Source: Streptomyces roseus (GTDB lineage Bacteria; Actinomycetota; Actinomycetes; Streptomycetales; Streptomycetaceae). From it: a stretch of 63,545 nt of DNA. Made by a program: the position numbers and the translations under genes. Below are positions 33,964 through 42,260 of this stretch, in pieces. Within the stretch, counting starts at the first letter, position 1. Each line of letters starts with the position of its first letter. The notes below the pieces were generated by a model. That model saw only the letters and a program-made list of their open reading frames with translations. It had not been told where the DNA came from and ran no database searches. The stretch lies in the NCBI RefSeq assembly GCF_001044425.1, contig NZ_LFML01000102.1, positions 52,960-116,504 on the forward strand, given 5' to 3'.

Positions 33964-34305
33964 CCCGCCGAGGGCGTCCTCGACGCTGGGGTGCACGGAC
34001 AGGACCGTATCGGCTCCCGTCAAGGCGAAGAGCCGGCTCAGCTGCTCCCCGGGGGCGGCGATCCGCAGGGTGGTCAGGTGGTGCACCCGCAGCAGCAGGT
34101 TCAGGAAGGACGAGTCCCCGAAGGTGACGGCCGCCGCGTCCAGCACCACCAGCCGGTACCGGTCAGCGGCGGTGGCCAGGGCTTCTTCCAGCGGGGCCAG
34201 CGTGTCCTGGTCGAGCTCCCCGTGCGCGGCCACCACCCATCCGGCCCCGGCCGGGTAGCTTTTCCCGACCACGCCTTCGTGGTGCGAGTCTCCTGCTCGG
34301 GTCAT
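33958..34305 (-). CDS. STAS anti-anti-sigma factor
   Basis: 115-aa single STAS domain of the RsbV/SpoIIAA type. The phosphorylatable Ser is in VTFGDSSFLNLLLRV (DSS), and GELDQDTLAPLEEAL matches the family N-terminus. Unphosphorylated it should bind an RsbW-like kinase and release sigma. Preceded by GGGGAGGC 5 nt before the ATG. It lies divergently from the sigma factor gene. Confidence 0.88.
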   Translation of the reverse strand: MTRAGDSHHEGVVGKSYPAGAGWVVAAHGELDQDTLAPLEEALATAADRYRLVVLDAAAVTFGDSSFLNLLLRVHHLTTLRIAAPGEQLSRLFALTGADTVLSVHPSVEDALGGS

Positions 34306-34382
34306 GTCCGCCTCCCCGGATCGTCACGTATGCGGCCTCCGCATGGGAGTATGCCTTCCCCTGGATCGTACGGAAGCAGAAA

Positions 34383-34403
34383 GTTTTCGCGCCGGGGGGG
34401 TAA
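34383..34403 (+). promoter_or_regulatory. Possible SigB-type promoter of the sigma gene
   Basis: GTTT at 34383 and GGGTAA at 34398-34403 resemble Streptomyces SigB-type promoters (GNNTn14-16GGGTAY), but the spacing is only 11 nt and the last base is wrong. It would allow autoregulation. Weak evidence. Confidence 0.25.
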
Positions 34404-34466
34404 GAACGAAAAGTGGGGGCATGAGAGCCCGCGCAGCCGTCAGTCAATCGGGAGGGAACGGCCACC

Positions 34467-35402
34467 ATGTCTCGCTCGGCCACCGCCGTAAGCCCCATTC
34501 GCGCATCCGATGCGCAGTTCACGACGTCCGTGCCCGCTGACGAGATCGCGGGAGTCCCGCGGCAGGACGTGGCGCTGCCCGAGGTGAGGAACCCCCGGGA
34601 GGTGGCGCCGGGCGACGCGCGCGAGCTCTCGCGGATGTTCTTCGGGCGGCTCCGCTCCCTGGAGGAGGGCACGCGGGAGTACCAGTACGCCCGCAACACC
34701 CTGATCGAGATGAACCTCTCCCTCGTGCAGTTCGCCGCGCGGCGCTTCCGCGCCCGGGTGCAGGGCGGGGGCCTGGACATCGAGGACATCATCCAGGTGG
34801 GCACCATCGGCCTCATCAAGGCGATCGACCGCTACGACCCCGAGCGCGAGGTCGAGTTCTCCACGCTGGCCCTCCCCTACATCACGGGTGAGATCAAGCG
34901 CTTCTTCCGCGACACGACCTGGGCCGTGCACGTACCGCGCCGGCTCCAGGAGCTGCGTACGGAGCTCGCCAAGGCCCAGGAGGCCCTCACCGACGTCCTG
35001 GGGCGGGCCCCGACGGTCAAGGAGGTCGCCCAGCACCTCGAACTGACCGAGGAAGAGGTCATCGACGGGCTGGTCGCCGCGAACGGCTACACCAGCGGCT
35101 CCCTGGACACCGCGGGCTCCGAAGGTGACGAGGCCGCGAGCTCGGCGGGCCGGACGACGCGGCCGCTGGCGGACCGTCTCGGTGACGTCGACCCCGCCAT
35201 GGAGCTCTTCGAGGACTTCCACACCCTCGCCCCGCTGCTGGAGCAGCTGGACGATCGTGACCGGCTGATCCTGCAGCTCCGTTTCGGCCAGGAGAAGACG
35301 CAGGCCGAGATCGGCGCCGAGCTGGGCATCTCGCAGATGCAGGTCTCGCGCCTGCTGTCCCGGACGCTGACCCGGCTGCGCGCCGGGATGCTCTCGGTGT
35401 AG
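34467..35402 (+). CDS. RNA polymerase sigma factor, SigB/SigF/SigG family
   Basis: 311-aa sigma-70 group 3 factor for stress or differentiation. Region 2 has NLSLVQFAARRFRA, DIEDIIQVGTIGLIKAIDRYDP and FSTLALPYITGEIKRFFRDT (2.4); region 3 starts HVPRRLQELRTELAKAQ; region 4 ends with TQAEIGAELGISQMQVSRLL. An unusual Ala/Ser/Pro N-terminal extension precedes region 2. GGGAGGG lies 8 nt before the ATG. The surrounding STAS and HATPase genes indicate control by partner switching. STAS and MEDS genes follow as one operon. Confidence 0.93.
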   Translation: MSRSATAVSPIRASDAQFTTSVPADEIAGVPRQDVALPEVRNPREVAPGDARELSRMFFGRLRSLEEGTREYQYARNTLIEMNLSLVQFAARRFRARVQGGGLDIEDIIQVGTIGLIKAIDRYDPEREVEFSTLALPYITGEIKRFFRDTTWAVHVPRRLQELRTELAKAQEALTDVLGRAPTVKEVAQHLELTEEEVIDGLVAANGYTSGSLDTAGSEGDEAASSAGRTTRPLADRLGDVDPAMELFEDFHTLAPLLEQLDDRDRLILQLRFGQEKTQAEIGAELGISQMQVSRLLSRTLTRLRAGMLSV

Positions 35403-35410
35403 GCAGCGCC

Positions 35411-35719
35411 ATGCCGCTCACCGCCCGGCCGCTGGGTGACCGTCCCGGCACCCTGCTGCAGGGCAGCTGCGACTTCGACACGCGGCCCATCCTGTCCGCG
35501 GCGCTCGGCGTCGTCACCCGGACCCCCGGACCGGTCGTCCACCTCGACCTGTCCGGGGTGTCCTTCCTCGACGCCGACGCCGTCGGCGCCCTCGTGCGGG
35601 TGAACGCCACGTTCACGGGGCAGGGGCGCCGTCTGGTGCTCCACCACCCGCCGTACTCGCTCCGCAAGGTAGTGGAGATGTTCCCGGACGAATGTGCCGC
35701 GCTGGAGGTCGCTGCATGA
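35411..35719 (+). CDS. STAS-domain protein
   Basis: 102-aa STAS protein. Core strands are GPVVHLDLSGVSFLDADAVGALVRV and RRLVLHHPP. At the usual Ser phosphosite there is LDADAVG, with Asp and no Ser, so it may be a constitutive mimic, a sensor partner or non-phosphorylatable. It starts 8 bp after the sigma gene and overlaps the MEDS gene by ATGA, so the three are one operon. Confidence 0.85.
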   Translation: MPLTARPLGDRPGTLLQGSCDFDTRPILSAALGVVTRTPGPVVHLDLSGVSFLDADAVGALVRVNATFTGQGRRLVLHHPPYSLRKVVEMFPDECAALEVAA

Positions 35720-36669
35720 TGAACGACGCTTCCGCGCCCGCCTCCTCCGGGGACTTCGTCCACCCCGCCCTGTTCTACCGGGACCAGTCGGAGTACCTGG
35801 AGGGAGTGGGCGGGTTCGTTCGGGCCGCCCTCGCCGCCGACGAGCCGGTGCTCGTGGCCGTGCCCGGCCCGCGGCTGGACATCCTGCGCGAGAGCCTGGA
35901 CGTCGGGGCCGCCGAGGTCACGTGGGCGGACATGACGCGACTGGGTCGCAATCCCGGCCGCATCCTGGCCGCCCTCCAGGACTTCGCGGGCCGCCACGAA
36001 GGCCGGCCCGCCCGGATCGTGGGCGAGCCGATCTGGCCAGGCCGCTCGCCGGCCGAGGTGCTGGAGGCCACTCGTCACGAGGCCCTCATCAACACCGCCT
36101 TCGCGGGCCGCCGGGCCACCGTCCTGTGCCCGTACGACGTCCTGGGGTTGCCCGACGCGGTGGTGGCCGACGCCCGGCGCACCCATCCCACGCTCATCGC
36201 GGAGGGAAAGGACCTGCTCAGCCCGGAGTACGCGCAGGCACCGGCGATCCCCACCGAGTGGGACGGCCCGCTCCCCGAACCCGGCGGGGTCGTGCCCCGC
36301 TTCGCCTACACCCTCGGGGGGCTGGGCGAGGTACGGGCCCACACCGAGGCCTGGGCCCGCGGCACGGCACTGGGCGCGGCCCGGCGCGGCGATCTGGTCC
36401 TCGCGGTCAGCGAGGCCGCGGCGAACTCCCTCGCCCACGGTGGCGGGAGCGGATCGCTGCGGCTGTGGCGGACCGGCGGTGGCGGGGTCGTGGCCGAGGT
36501 CCGCGACGCCGGACACCTGACCGACCCGCTGGCCGGACGCCGGCGGCCCTCCCTGGCATCGGTCGACGGAGGCCGCGGTCTGTGGATGATCCACCAGCTC
36601 TGTGATCTGGTGGAGATCCGCTCCTCGGAGAGCGGCCTGACGCTGAGGATGCACATGGCATGTTCCTGA
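35716..36669 (+). CDS. MEDS-domain anti-sigma regulatory protein with HATPase
   Basis: 317-aa fusion of an N-terminal MEDS sensor domain (about 12-180: HPALFYRDQSEYLEGVGGFV, WPGRSPAEVLEATRHEALIN, TVLCPYD) and a C-terminal HATPase_c_2 domain (about 200-317: LVLAVSEAAANSLAHGGG and GGRGLWMIHQLCD). MEDS domains are associated with sensing methanogen/methylotroph-type or hydrocarbon signals in other bacteria; the ligand here is unknown. Start ATG 35716 overlaps the STAS stop. The RsbA-type architecture suggests a sensor kinase for the sigma or STAS protein in the same operon. Confidence 0.87.
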   Translation: MMNDASAPASSGDFVHPALFYRDQSEYLEGVGGFVRAALAADEPVLVAVPGPRLDILRESLDVGAAEVTWADMTRLGRNPGRILAALQDFAGRHEGRPARIVGEPIWPGRSPAEVLEATRHEALINTAFAGRRATVLCPYDVLGLPDAVVADARRTHPTLIAEGKDLLSPEYAQAPAIPTEWDGPLPEPGGVVPRFAYTLGGLGEVRAHTEAWARGTALGAARRGDLVLAVSEAAANSLAHGGGSGSLRLWRTGGGGVVAEVRDAGHLTDPLAGRRRPSLASVDGGRGLWMIHQLCDLVEIRSSESGLTLRMHMACS

Positions 36670-36791
36670 GACCTCCGGTTCCCCTTAAACTGGCACGGGC
36701 CTGGCCGGGGGACCGGAAGGCGTCTATCGGGACCACAGGGGTTCCGACGCGCAGAGAGACCAGCGTCAACGGTGGGGGTGAGGTAAGCACA

Positions 36792-37256
36792 GTGGAAACC
36801 ATCGGACCGGGAACCGGCGATTCGCTGCCCGCCGGGCCCTCCGCCGTCGTGCAGCGACGCCGCCTCGGCCTGTCCGGCGTCCGCGGCCACGTCGCCAAGG
36901 GCCGCGACTTCACCCGCCAGGCTCTGCGGGACTGGGGCTGGGACGGCACCGAGACCTCCGAGGACGCCCTGCTCCTCGTATCCGAGCTGCTGACCAACGC
37001 GTCCCTGCACGCCGGCGGCTGCGTCGAGCTCGTCGTCTGCGCCGGCGACGTCCTGCGGATCGAGGTCTTCGACGGCTCGACGACGCTCCCCCGCCGCCAC
37101 CCGTCCCCGCAGCGCGGGCTGCCGGGCGGACACGGCCTCAACATCGTGCAGCGCCTCTCCGACCGCTGGGGCACCCACACCCACGACCACGGCAAGGCCG
37201 TCTGGATCGAGATCGACGCGTCGCGGCTGACCTCGGGCAAGCCCACCGGCGGCTGA
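36792..37256 (+). CDS. HATPase (RsbW-like) regulatory ATPase
   Basis: 154-aa GHKL ATPase. The N box is ALLLVSELLTNASLHAGG, then IEVFDGSTTLP and GLPGGHGLNIVQRLSDRWG. This is the third HATPase_c_2 protein of the module. GTG 36792 with the nearby GGTGAGG is preferred to the upstream ATG at 36660, whose extra residues are not family-like and would overlap the MEDS gene. Confidence 0.82.
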   Translation: METIGPGTGDSLPAGPSAVVQRRRLGLSGVRGHVAKGRDFTRQALRDWGWDGTETSEDALLLVSELLTNASLHAGGCVELVVCAGDVLRIEVFDGSTTLPRRHPSPQRGLPGGHGLNIVQRLSDRWGTHTHDHGKAVWIEIDASRLTSGKPTGG

Positions 37257-37327
37257 TCCGGTCGGCCGCCGCCCACCGTGTTCCCGTACGGGCGCGTCGT
37301 TCCGGGAGACCGGGGCAAGCGCGCGGT

Positions 37328-37450
37328 ATGACATCGAACGCGCTCACCTCCCCGGCCCTGACCCCGGCGCCCGGCCCTGCCTGGGTCCACCTGATCGTCA
37401 TCGCCTTCGCCCTCCTCGTCCTCGTCCGCACCCTGGCCCGTCACCGGTAG
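37328..37450 (+). CDS. Possible 40-aa single-span membrane protein
   Basis: ATG 37328 to TAG 37450 encodes MTSNALTSPALTPAPGPAWV followed by HLIVIAFALLVLVRTLARHR: a Pro/Ala-rich N-terminus, one membrane helix and a basic end. No strong ribosome site and no known family. It is suggestive because of its clean hydrophobic-then-basic pattern. Confidence 0.4.
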   Translation: MTSNALTSPALTPAPGPAWVHLIVIAFALLVLVRTLARHR

Positions 37451-37522
37451 ACCCGGTCGGCGCGACACGCTCCAGGCCCCCGCTTGCGGGCTGGCCGGGC
37501 GTCCACGGGGTATGCGCGGAGC

Positions 37523-38185
37523 ATGGAAACCTCTTCGGATCGGCCGGGCGGCTCGCGACGCCCGTGGTGGGGACGGCTCGCCGCCGCAGTGGTGGTGGTC
37601 GTGGTGCTGATCGCGCTCGTGGCGCGCTTCGGCCTGGTTCCGGGATTCGACGGCCTCTTCGGCCAGAAGACCCGGGACCGCTCCGGACCGGCTCTGCTCA
37701 AGTCCATCCAGGACATGGACCGTTACGAGGCAGCCGTCGGCAACTTCCAGGTGGTCGTGGACCTGGAGAAGGACGCGGCGTTCCTGCCGGACGCCATCCG
37801 CGGCACGCGCACCCTGTACGTGGGGGCCGGCACCGTCGGCGGTTACGTGGACCTCGGCGGGCTGGGCGAACGGAACGTCTCCGTGAACGACGACCGCACC
37901 AAGGCCACGCTCCGGCTGCCGCACGCGGTGCTCGGCACGGCCGCCCTCGACCCGAACCGCTCGTACGCGGTGTCCAAGCAGAGGGGCCTGCTCGACCGGA
38001 TCGGCGATCTGTTCTCCGACAACCCGGCCGGTGAGCAGGCCGTGCAGAAACTGGCCGTGCAGCACATCAGCGAGGCGGCCCGCGACAGCGGTCTCGCCGA
38101 GCGCGCCGAGAAGAACACCACGGCGATGCTGGAAGGGCTGCTGCGGTCCCTCGGCTTCCGTGAGGTGACCGTCTCCTACGGCTGA
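37523..38185 (+). CDS. DUF4230 membrane-anchored protein
   Basis: 220-aa protein with one N-terminal membrane helix (about 17-37, RLAAAVVVVVVLIALVARFG) and an extracytoplasmic DUF4230 domain (GPALLKSIQDMDRYEAAVGNF, then VDLEKDAAFLPDAIRGTRTL, and VGGYVDLGGLGERNV). Function unknown; found widely in actinobacteria. Start ATG 37523 gives the standard N-in anchor. Convergent with the mscS gene, with a 10-nt overlap of the ends. Confidence 0.85.
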   Translation: METSSDRPGGSRRPWWGRLAAAVVVVVVLIALVARFGLVPGFDGLFGQKTRDRSGPALLKSIQDMDRYEAAVGNFQVVVDLEKDAAFLPDAIRGTRTLYVGAGTVGGYVDLGGLGERNVSVNDDRTKATLRLPHAVLGTAALDPNRSYAVSKQRGLLDRIGDLFSDNPAGEQAVQKLAVQHISEAARDSGLAERAEKNTTAMLEGLLRSLGFREVTVSYG

Positions 38186-39240
38186 GCGCTGTGCCCCGCC
38201 CCGCCCTGCGGCGACGGCGCCACGAGCAGGCGGGGCAGGGCGCCCGGATGCTTCTCCGAGAGCCAGGCGATGAGCTGTTCCCGTACGGCGCAGCGCACCG
38301 TCCACAGGTCGTCGGCGTCCTTGGCCGTGACGATCGCGCGGACGACCATGGTGGAGGGGGTCGTCTCGGTGACGGCCACGTCCCAGCCCCGGCCGTCCCA
38401 CTGCGGGCAGTTCTCCAGGATCTCGTACACCTTGTCGCGTATGAGGTCCACGGGCGCGCTGTGGTCGCAGTGCAGGAAGACGGTGCCGGTCATCTGGACG
38501 CCGCCGCGGGACCAGTTCTCGAACGGGCGGGTGGTGAAGTACGAGACCGGCATCGTGAGGCGGCGCTCGTCCCAGGTCCGTACGGCGAGGAGGGTGAGGG
38601 TGATCTCCTCCACCACTCCCCACTCGCCGGCGACCACGACCGTGTCGCCGATGCGCACCATGTCGCCGAAGGCGATCTGGAACCCTGCGAACAGGTTTCC
38701 GAGGGTGGACTGGGCGGCGACGCCGGCCACGATGCCGATGATGCCGGCGGAGGCGAGCACGGACGTGCCGAGTGCGCGGAAGCTGGGGAAGGTGAGGAGC
38801 ATCGCCGCGGCCGCGACGACGGCGACGACGGCGGTCAGGACCCGCGTGATCAAGGTCACCTGGGTACGGACCCGGCGAAGCCTGGCGGGGTCGCGGGTGC
38901 CGGCCGCGTAGTGCGCGTAACCGGACTCCACGGTGGCCGAGGCCACCACCACGATCAGCCAGGCGCCGGCCCCGATCAGCGCGAGCGAGAGGACCTGGCC
39001 GACGGCCACCTCGTGCTCCCGCAGCGGCCGCCAGGCGGTCTGCCGGTAGGCCCCCCTGAGCAGGGCGGCGAACAGCAGGATCTGCAGGGCCCGGCGGCAT
39101 CGGCGCAGCGAGTTCCACAGGGGTGTTTCCGGGTGGCGCGCGCCGGCTCGGCGCAGTACCAGGTCGGCGGCCCAGCCGGCCGCGGCGGTGAGGAGGCCGG
39201 AGCCTGCCAGGACGATCAGCAAACGTAGGGCGTGGTTCAT
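38176..39240 (-). CDS. Small-conductance mechanosensitive channel (MscS family)
   Basis: 354-aa membrane channel that releases solutes on osmotic downshock. Membrane segments are near residues 7-28, 60-78, 85-105, 125-150 and 155-178. The pore helix and MscS signature are in LGTSVLASAGIIGIVAGVAA followed by QSTLGNLFAGFQIAFGDMVRIGD, then the beta domain GEWGVVEEITLTLLAVRTWD. ATG 39240 starts just before a hydrophobic helix, but its AGGAG site is only 2 nt away; an upstream start at 39282 adds 14 residues. The start is thus uncertain, the identity is not. Confidence 0.88.
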   Translation of the reverse strand: MNHALRLLIVLAGSGLLTAAAGWAADLVLRRAGARHPETPLWNSLRRCRRALQILLFAALLRGAYRQTAWRPLREHEVAVGQVLSLALIGAGAWLIVVVASATVESGYAHYAAGTRDPARLRRVRTQVTLITRVLTAVVAVVAAAAMLLTFPSFRALGTSVLASAGIIGIVAGVAAQSTLGNLFAGFQIAFGDMVRIGDTVVVAGEWGVVEEITLTLLAVRTWDERRLTMPVSYFTTRPFENWSRGGVQMTGTVFLHCDHSAPVDLIRDKVYEILENCPQWDGRGWDVAVTETTPSTMVVRAIVTAKDADDLWTVRCAVREQLIAWLSEKHPGALPRLLVAPSPQGGAGHSAQP

Positions 39241-39360
39241 GTCTCCTCGACGGGTGTAGGCGGCATGGACTTCTGCGCGCATGCCCGAACGAGGAGGGGC
39301 GACACACGAAACCTGCGGCGCGGCCCCGATCGTCTGCCGGCCGCGGCCGGTGACCGCTGC

Positions 39361-39430
39361 CGGTGACTACGGCTGACGACTACGGCCGGCAACTACGACA
39401 GACGACTACGACTGACGACTACGGCTACCG
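39361..39430. repeat. Degenerate tandem repeats of gacgactacgg
   Basis: About five head-to-tail imperfect copies of a 12-17-nt unit containing gactacg lie between the mscS start and the hemerythrin stop. Too short and irregular for CRISPR. No gene is recognised in them. Confidence 0.75.
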
Positions 39431-39979
39431 GCCGCGACCGCTGAGGAAGTCCCGGGCGCGGTCGACCAGGCCCGTGCCGGCGGTCAGCAGCCGGTGGTGC
39501 GGCTGTGACGGGAGGGCGCCCGGGTGGGGGCGGGTCGGCGCGAACCTCTTGGCCCGGCGCACCCGGTCACCCAGTTTCTCCAGGTCCTCCTGTGAGCACG
39601 CGTGGCGCAGCCGCGGGAAGAGGTTCTGCTCCTCGTCGTGCACGTGGGCGGTGACCTCGGTCTTCAGGGCGGCGATCAGCCGGTCGAACTCGGGGCCCGC
39701 CGCGTCCAGTCCCTCCAGGTCCTTCAGCAGCTTCTCGACGCGCGCGTGGTCGGCGAGTTCCTTGTCCGCGATGAGTTCGCCGTCCGGGAAGTGTTCCCGG
39801 ATCACCGGGTAGAGGTGCTCCTCCTCCGCCACCGAGTGGCGGACCAGTTCGATGGTGAGCTGCTCGGCCGCCTTCTGCCGTTCGCCCGCCGGGGTGGTGT
39901 GCTCGATCCGGTCGAACAGCGCGTCCACCTCGCGGTGGTCGACGGTCAGTTCCGCGATGATGTCCCCTGCGCGTCCCAT
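39425..39979 (-). CDS. Hemerythrin HHE-domain protein
   Basis: 184-aa di-iron helical bundle that may bind oxygen or nitric oxide or sense redox state. Probable ligands lie in LTVDHREVDALFDRIEHTT, VRHSVAEEEHLYPVIREHF, LADHARVEKLLKDL and VTAHVHDEEQNLFPRLRHA. The C-terminal 45 residues are a basic extension outside the domain. Single gene transcribed leftward; strong family match. Confidence 0.9.
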   Translation of the reverse strand: MGRAGDIIAELTVDHREVDALFDRIEHTTPAGERQKAAEQLTIELVRHSVAEEEHLYPVIREHFPDGELIADKELADHARVEKLLKDLEGLDAAGPEFDRLIAALKTEVTAHVHDEEQNLFPRLRHACSQEDLEKLGDRVRRAKRFAPTRPHPGALPSQPHHRLLTAGTGLVDRARDFLSGRGR

Positions 39980-40190
39980 GCTGTCGCTCCTTTCCGAACG
40001 CCTCCGACCGGCGGCGCCCGCCGGTCGCTGTGCGGGTACCCGCGCTCACGCGGCGCTAACGGGACGGCCCGCGGGGCGCGGCGGCCGGCGCATGGCGTGA
40101 CCGGGGGCGGGTAGCCGCGCCACGAACGGTCCGGAGGCGGGGACCGGTGCCGCACGGCGCCGGCCCGCCGACGCTACGGAAGGGGTGCAT

Positions 40191-40640
40191 GTGTCGCACG
40201 TCGAGGAGTACGTCGAGGTCAACGTCCCCGTACGAACCGCTTACAACCAGTGGACGCAGTTCGAGGACTTCCCCGTCTTCATGGAAGGGGTCGAGCGCAT
40301 CTACCAGCGGACGGACACGCTCACCCACTGGGTCACGAACGTCAACGGTGTGCAGCGCGAGTTCGACGCGCAGATCACCGAGCAGCTCCCGGACCGGCGC
40401 GTCGCCTGGATGACGGTGGACGGTGAGGCGCGCCAGGCGGGCCTGGTCACTTTCCAGCCGATCGACGCGACGACCACCAAGGTCGTGCTGCACATGAACT
40501 GGGTGCCCGACGGCCTGGCCGAGTCGGCCGCCGACAAGCTGGGCTTCGTCAAGCGCCAGGTGGCCGGCGATCTGAAGCGGTTCAAGCTGTTCATCGAGTC
40601 ACGCGGAGTCGAGACGGGCGCCTGGCGGGGCGAGGTCTGA
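40191..40640 (+). CDS. SRPBCC (polyketide cyclase/dehydrase-like) protein
   Basis: 149-aa START-like fold with a hydrophobic cavity: VEEYVEVNVPVRTAYNQWTQ, FEDFPVFMEGVERI, ITEQLPDRRVAWMTVDG, then GLVTFQPIDATTTKVVLHMN and a long C-terminal helix. The usual family role is binding a lipid or small molecule, but the ligand is unknown. GTG 40191 has GGAAGGGG upstream; GTG 40185 is an alternative that adds two residues. It is 5 bp upstream of the DUF1206 gene and probably co-transcribed. Confidence 0.87.
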   Translation: MSHVEEYVEVNVPVRTAYNQWTQFEDFPVFMEGVERIYQRTDTLTHWVTNVNGVQREFDAQITEQLPDRRVAWMTVDGEARQAGLVTFQPIDATTTKVVLHMNWVPDGLAESAADKLGFVKRQVAGDLKRFKLFIESRGVETGAWRGEV

Positions 40641-40645
40641 GCGCC

Positions 40646-41464
40646 ATGAGACGCGGGGGCAAGGGGTTCAGGGCGGCGTCGCGCGGCGGCGGTTTCCGCG
40701 AGGTCACGGCCCGCTGCGGGCTGCTGGCGCGCGGGGTGCTCTACGCACTGGTCGGGCTGCTGGCGCTGCGCGTGGCCTTCGGTGAGGCCGGGGGCCGGGA
40801 GGCCGACCGCGAGGGCGCCCTCCAGGAGCTGGTGGGCAAGCCCTTCGGCGGCGTCCTGGTCTGGGCCGTCGGCGTGGGGCTCGTCTGCATGATGCTGTGG
40901 CGGCTGTCGGAGGCGGTGTTCGGCGCGGCCGGGCCGGACGGTGGCAAGCCGCTGAAGCGGCTTGCCTCGGCCGGCCGCACGGTCTTCTACGCCGTGGCCG
41001 CCTTCTCCGTCCTGTCGTTCGCGGCGGGCGGCGGCGGACACTCCGGGGACCAGCAGTCCCGCGACGTGACGGCCCAGGCCCTGGAGCTGCCCGGCGGCCA
41101 GTGGCTGACGGGTGCGGCAGGCCTCGGGATCGCCGTCGCGGGCGTGGTCATCGCGGTGCAGGCGGCGCGGCGCACCTTCCGCAAGCACCTCGCGATGGGC
41201 AGGGTGCCCGGCTGGGGGCGGGCGGCCGTCGACTTCCTCGGTGTCGGCGGCGGGCTGGCCCGGGGCGCCGTGTTCGCGGCGGCCGGGTCCTTCGTCGTGT
41301 ACGCCGCCGTGCGCTACGACCCGGGACAGGCGAAGGGCGTCGACGACACCCTGAGGTCGTTCACGGGGACCGCGGCGGGACCCTGGCTCCTGGTCGCGGT
41401 CGCCGTCGGGCTGATGCTCTTCGGGGTGTTCTCCTGGGCGATGGCCCGATGGCGCGAGGTCTGA
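40646..41464 (+). CDS. DUF1206 membrane protein
   Basis: 272-aa integral membrane protein with three repeats of two helices each: GLLARGVLYALVGLLALRVA with VWAVGVGLVCMMLWRLSEAV; AGRTVFYAVAAFSVLSFA with LTGAAGLGIAVAGVVIAVQ; and GLARGAVFAAAGSFVVYAAV with PWLLVAVAVGLMLFGVFSW. This triple DUF1206 pattern is typical. Function unknown. It follows the SRPBCC gene by 5 bp. Confidence 0.9.
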   Translation: MRRGGKGFRAASRGGGFREVTARCGLLARGVLYALVGLLALRVAFGEAGGREADREGALQELVGKPFGGVLVWAVGVGLVCMMLWRLSEAVFGAAGPDGGKPLKRLASAGRTVFYAVAAFSVLSFAAGGGGHSGDQQSRDVTAQALELPGGQWLTGAAGLGIAVAGVVIAVQAARRTFRKHLAMGRVPGWGRAAVDFLGVGGGLARGAVFAAAGSFVVYAAVRYDPGQAKGVDDTLRSFTGTAAGPWLLVAVAVGLMLFGVFSWAMARWREV

Positions 41465-41591
41465 CACGGGAACCGTGGGATCTCGGCCAACTTGCCCGTA
41501 CGCCCCTGCAAGCCCCCCGCAGTGACGTTCCATCAGCCCTGAACGGGGGCACCCGTGGTGCCGTTGGTACGTCTACCGAGGAGCGCACGCG

Positions 41592-42200
41592 ATGACGAAG
41601 GTCCTGGTTCTGCACAACGTCAGCCTGGTCAGGTCGGCACTCGCCGCCCTTCTGAGATCCGAGGGTCCGTTCGAGGTCACGTCGTCCGGCTGGAGGGCCG
41701 CGGCACGCCAGTCCGATTCCTTACGACCAGACGTGACGGTCGTCGACCTCGACTGTCCGGGGACGACGGCCGCCCTCGGCGCCGACAAGCGTGCTGACCA
41801 CCAGGTCCTCGCGCCCCCGGCGCCGGTCGTGGTACTCGCCTCCACCGGCGCGCCCGGACTGCTGCACCGCGCGTTCCGCGCCGAGGCGCGCGGCTACGTG
41901 GACAAGGACGGCTCGCCGGGGCGGCTCGTGCGGGCCGTCCGGAAGGTCGCCGCGGGGGAACGGTTCATCGACGCCTCACTGGCCTCCGCCTTCATGGAGG
42001 CCGACCCCTTACCGCTGAGCCCGCGGGAGCTGAGCGTGCTCATTCGGGCCGCGGAGGGCGACTCGATAGCCGAGATCGCCCGTACGCTGCACCTCGCGAG
42101 CGGGACCGTGCGCAACTACATGGCCGCGGCGACCCGCAAGACCGGGGCCCGCAATCTCATCGACGCGATCCGCATATCCCGCCGGGCCGGCTGGGTCTGA
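41592..42200 (+). CDS. ramR: RamR/AmfR-type response regulator of the SapB locus
   Basis: 202-aa NarL/FixJ-type regulator, the same length as S. coelicolor RamR, which activates the ramCSAB operon needed for aerial growth. The receiver domain (1-120) has a putative phosphosite Asp52 or Asp54 in TVVDLDCPG and Lys105 in GYVDKDGS; the LuxR HTH (about 138-200) has LSPRELSVLIRAAEGDSIAE and LASGTVRNYMAAATRKTGAR. No partner kinase is adjacent, so it is an orphan regulator. It contains two TTA codons (Leu44 at 41721 and Leu140 at 42009), so translation should need bldA tRNA. GAGGAG lies 9 nt before the ATG. Convergent with ramB. Confidence 0.92.
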   Translation: MTKVLVLHNVSLVRSALAALLRSEGPFEVTSSGWRAAARQSDSLRPDVTVVDLDCPGTTAALGADKRADHQVLAPPAPVVVLASTGAPGLLHRAFRAEARGYVDKDGSPGRLVRAVRKVAAGERFIDASLASAFMEADPLPLSPRELSVLIRAAEGDSIAEIARTLHLASGTVRNYMAAATRKTGARNLIDAIRISRRAGWV

Positions 42201-42228
42201 TCCCGCCGGCCGGCTGCGTCTGATCCCG
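42186..42228. repeat. 20-nt direct repeat spanning the ramR stop codon
   Basis: GCCGGCTGGGTCTGATCCCG at 42186 recurs at 42209 with one mismatch. The first copy includes the ramR stop (42198-42200). This looks like a small tandem duplication of the gene end. Confidence 0.75.
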
Positions 42229-42260
42229 GCGGCGGCCGGGTCCATCCCGGCGGGGCGGCG

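Noticed and set aside
39361..39430. Possible CRISPR-like repeat array
   Set aside because: Units are short, imperfect and contiguous with no spacers, and no cas genes are near. It is a simple tandem repeat.
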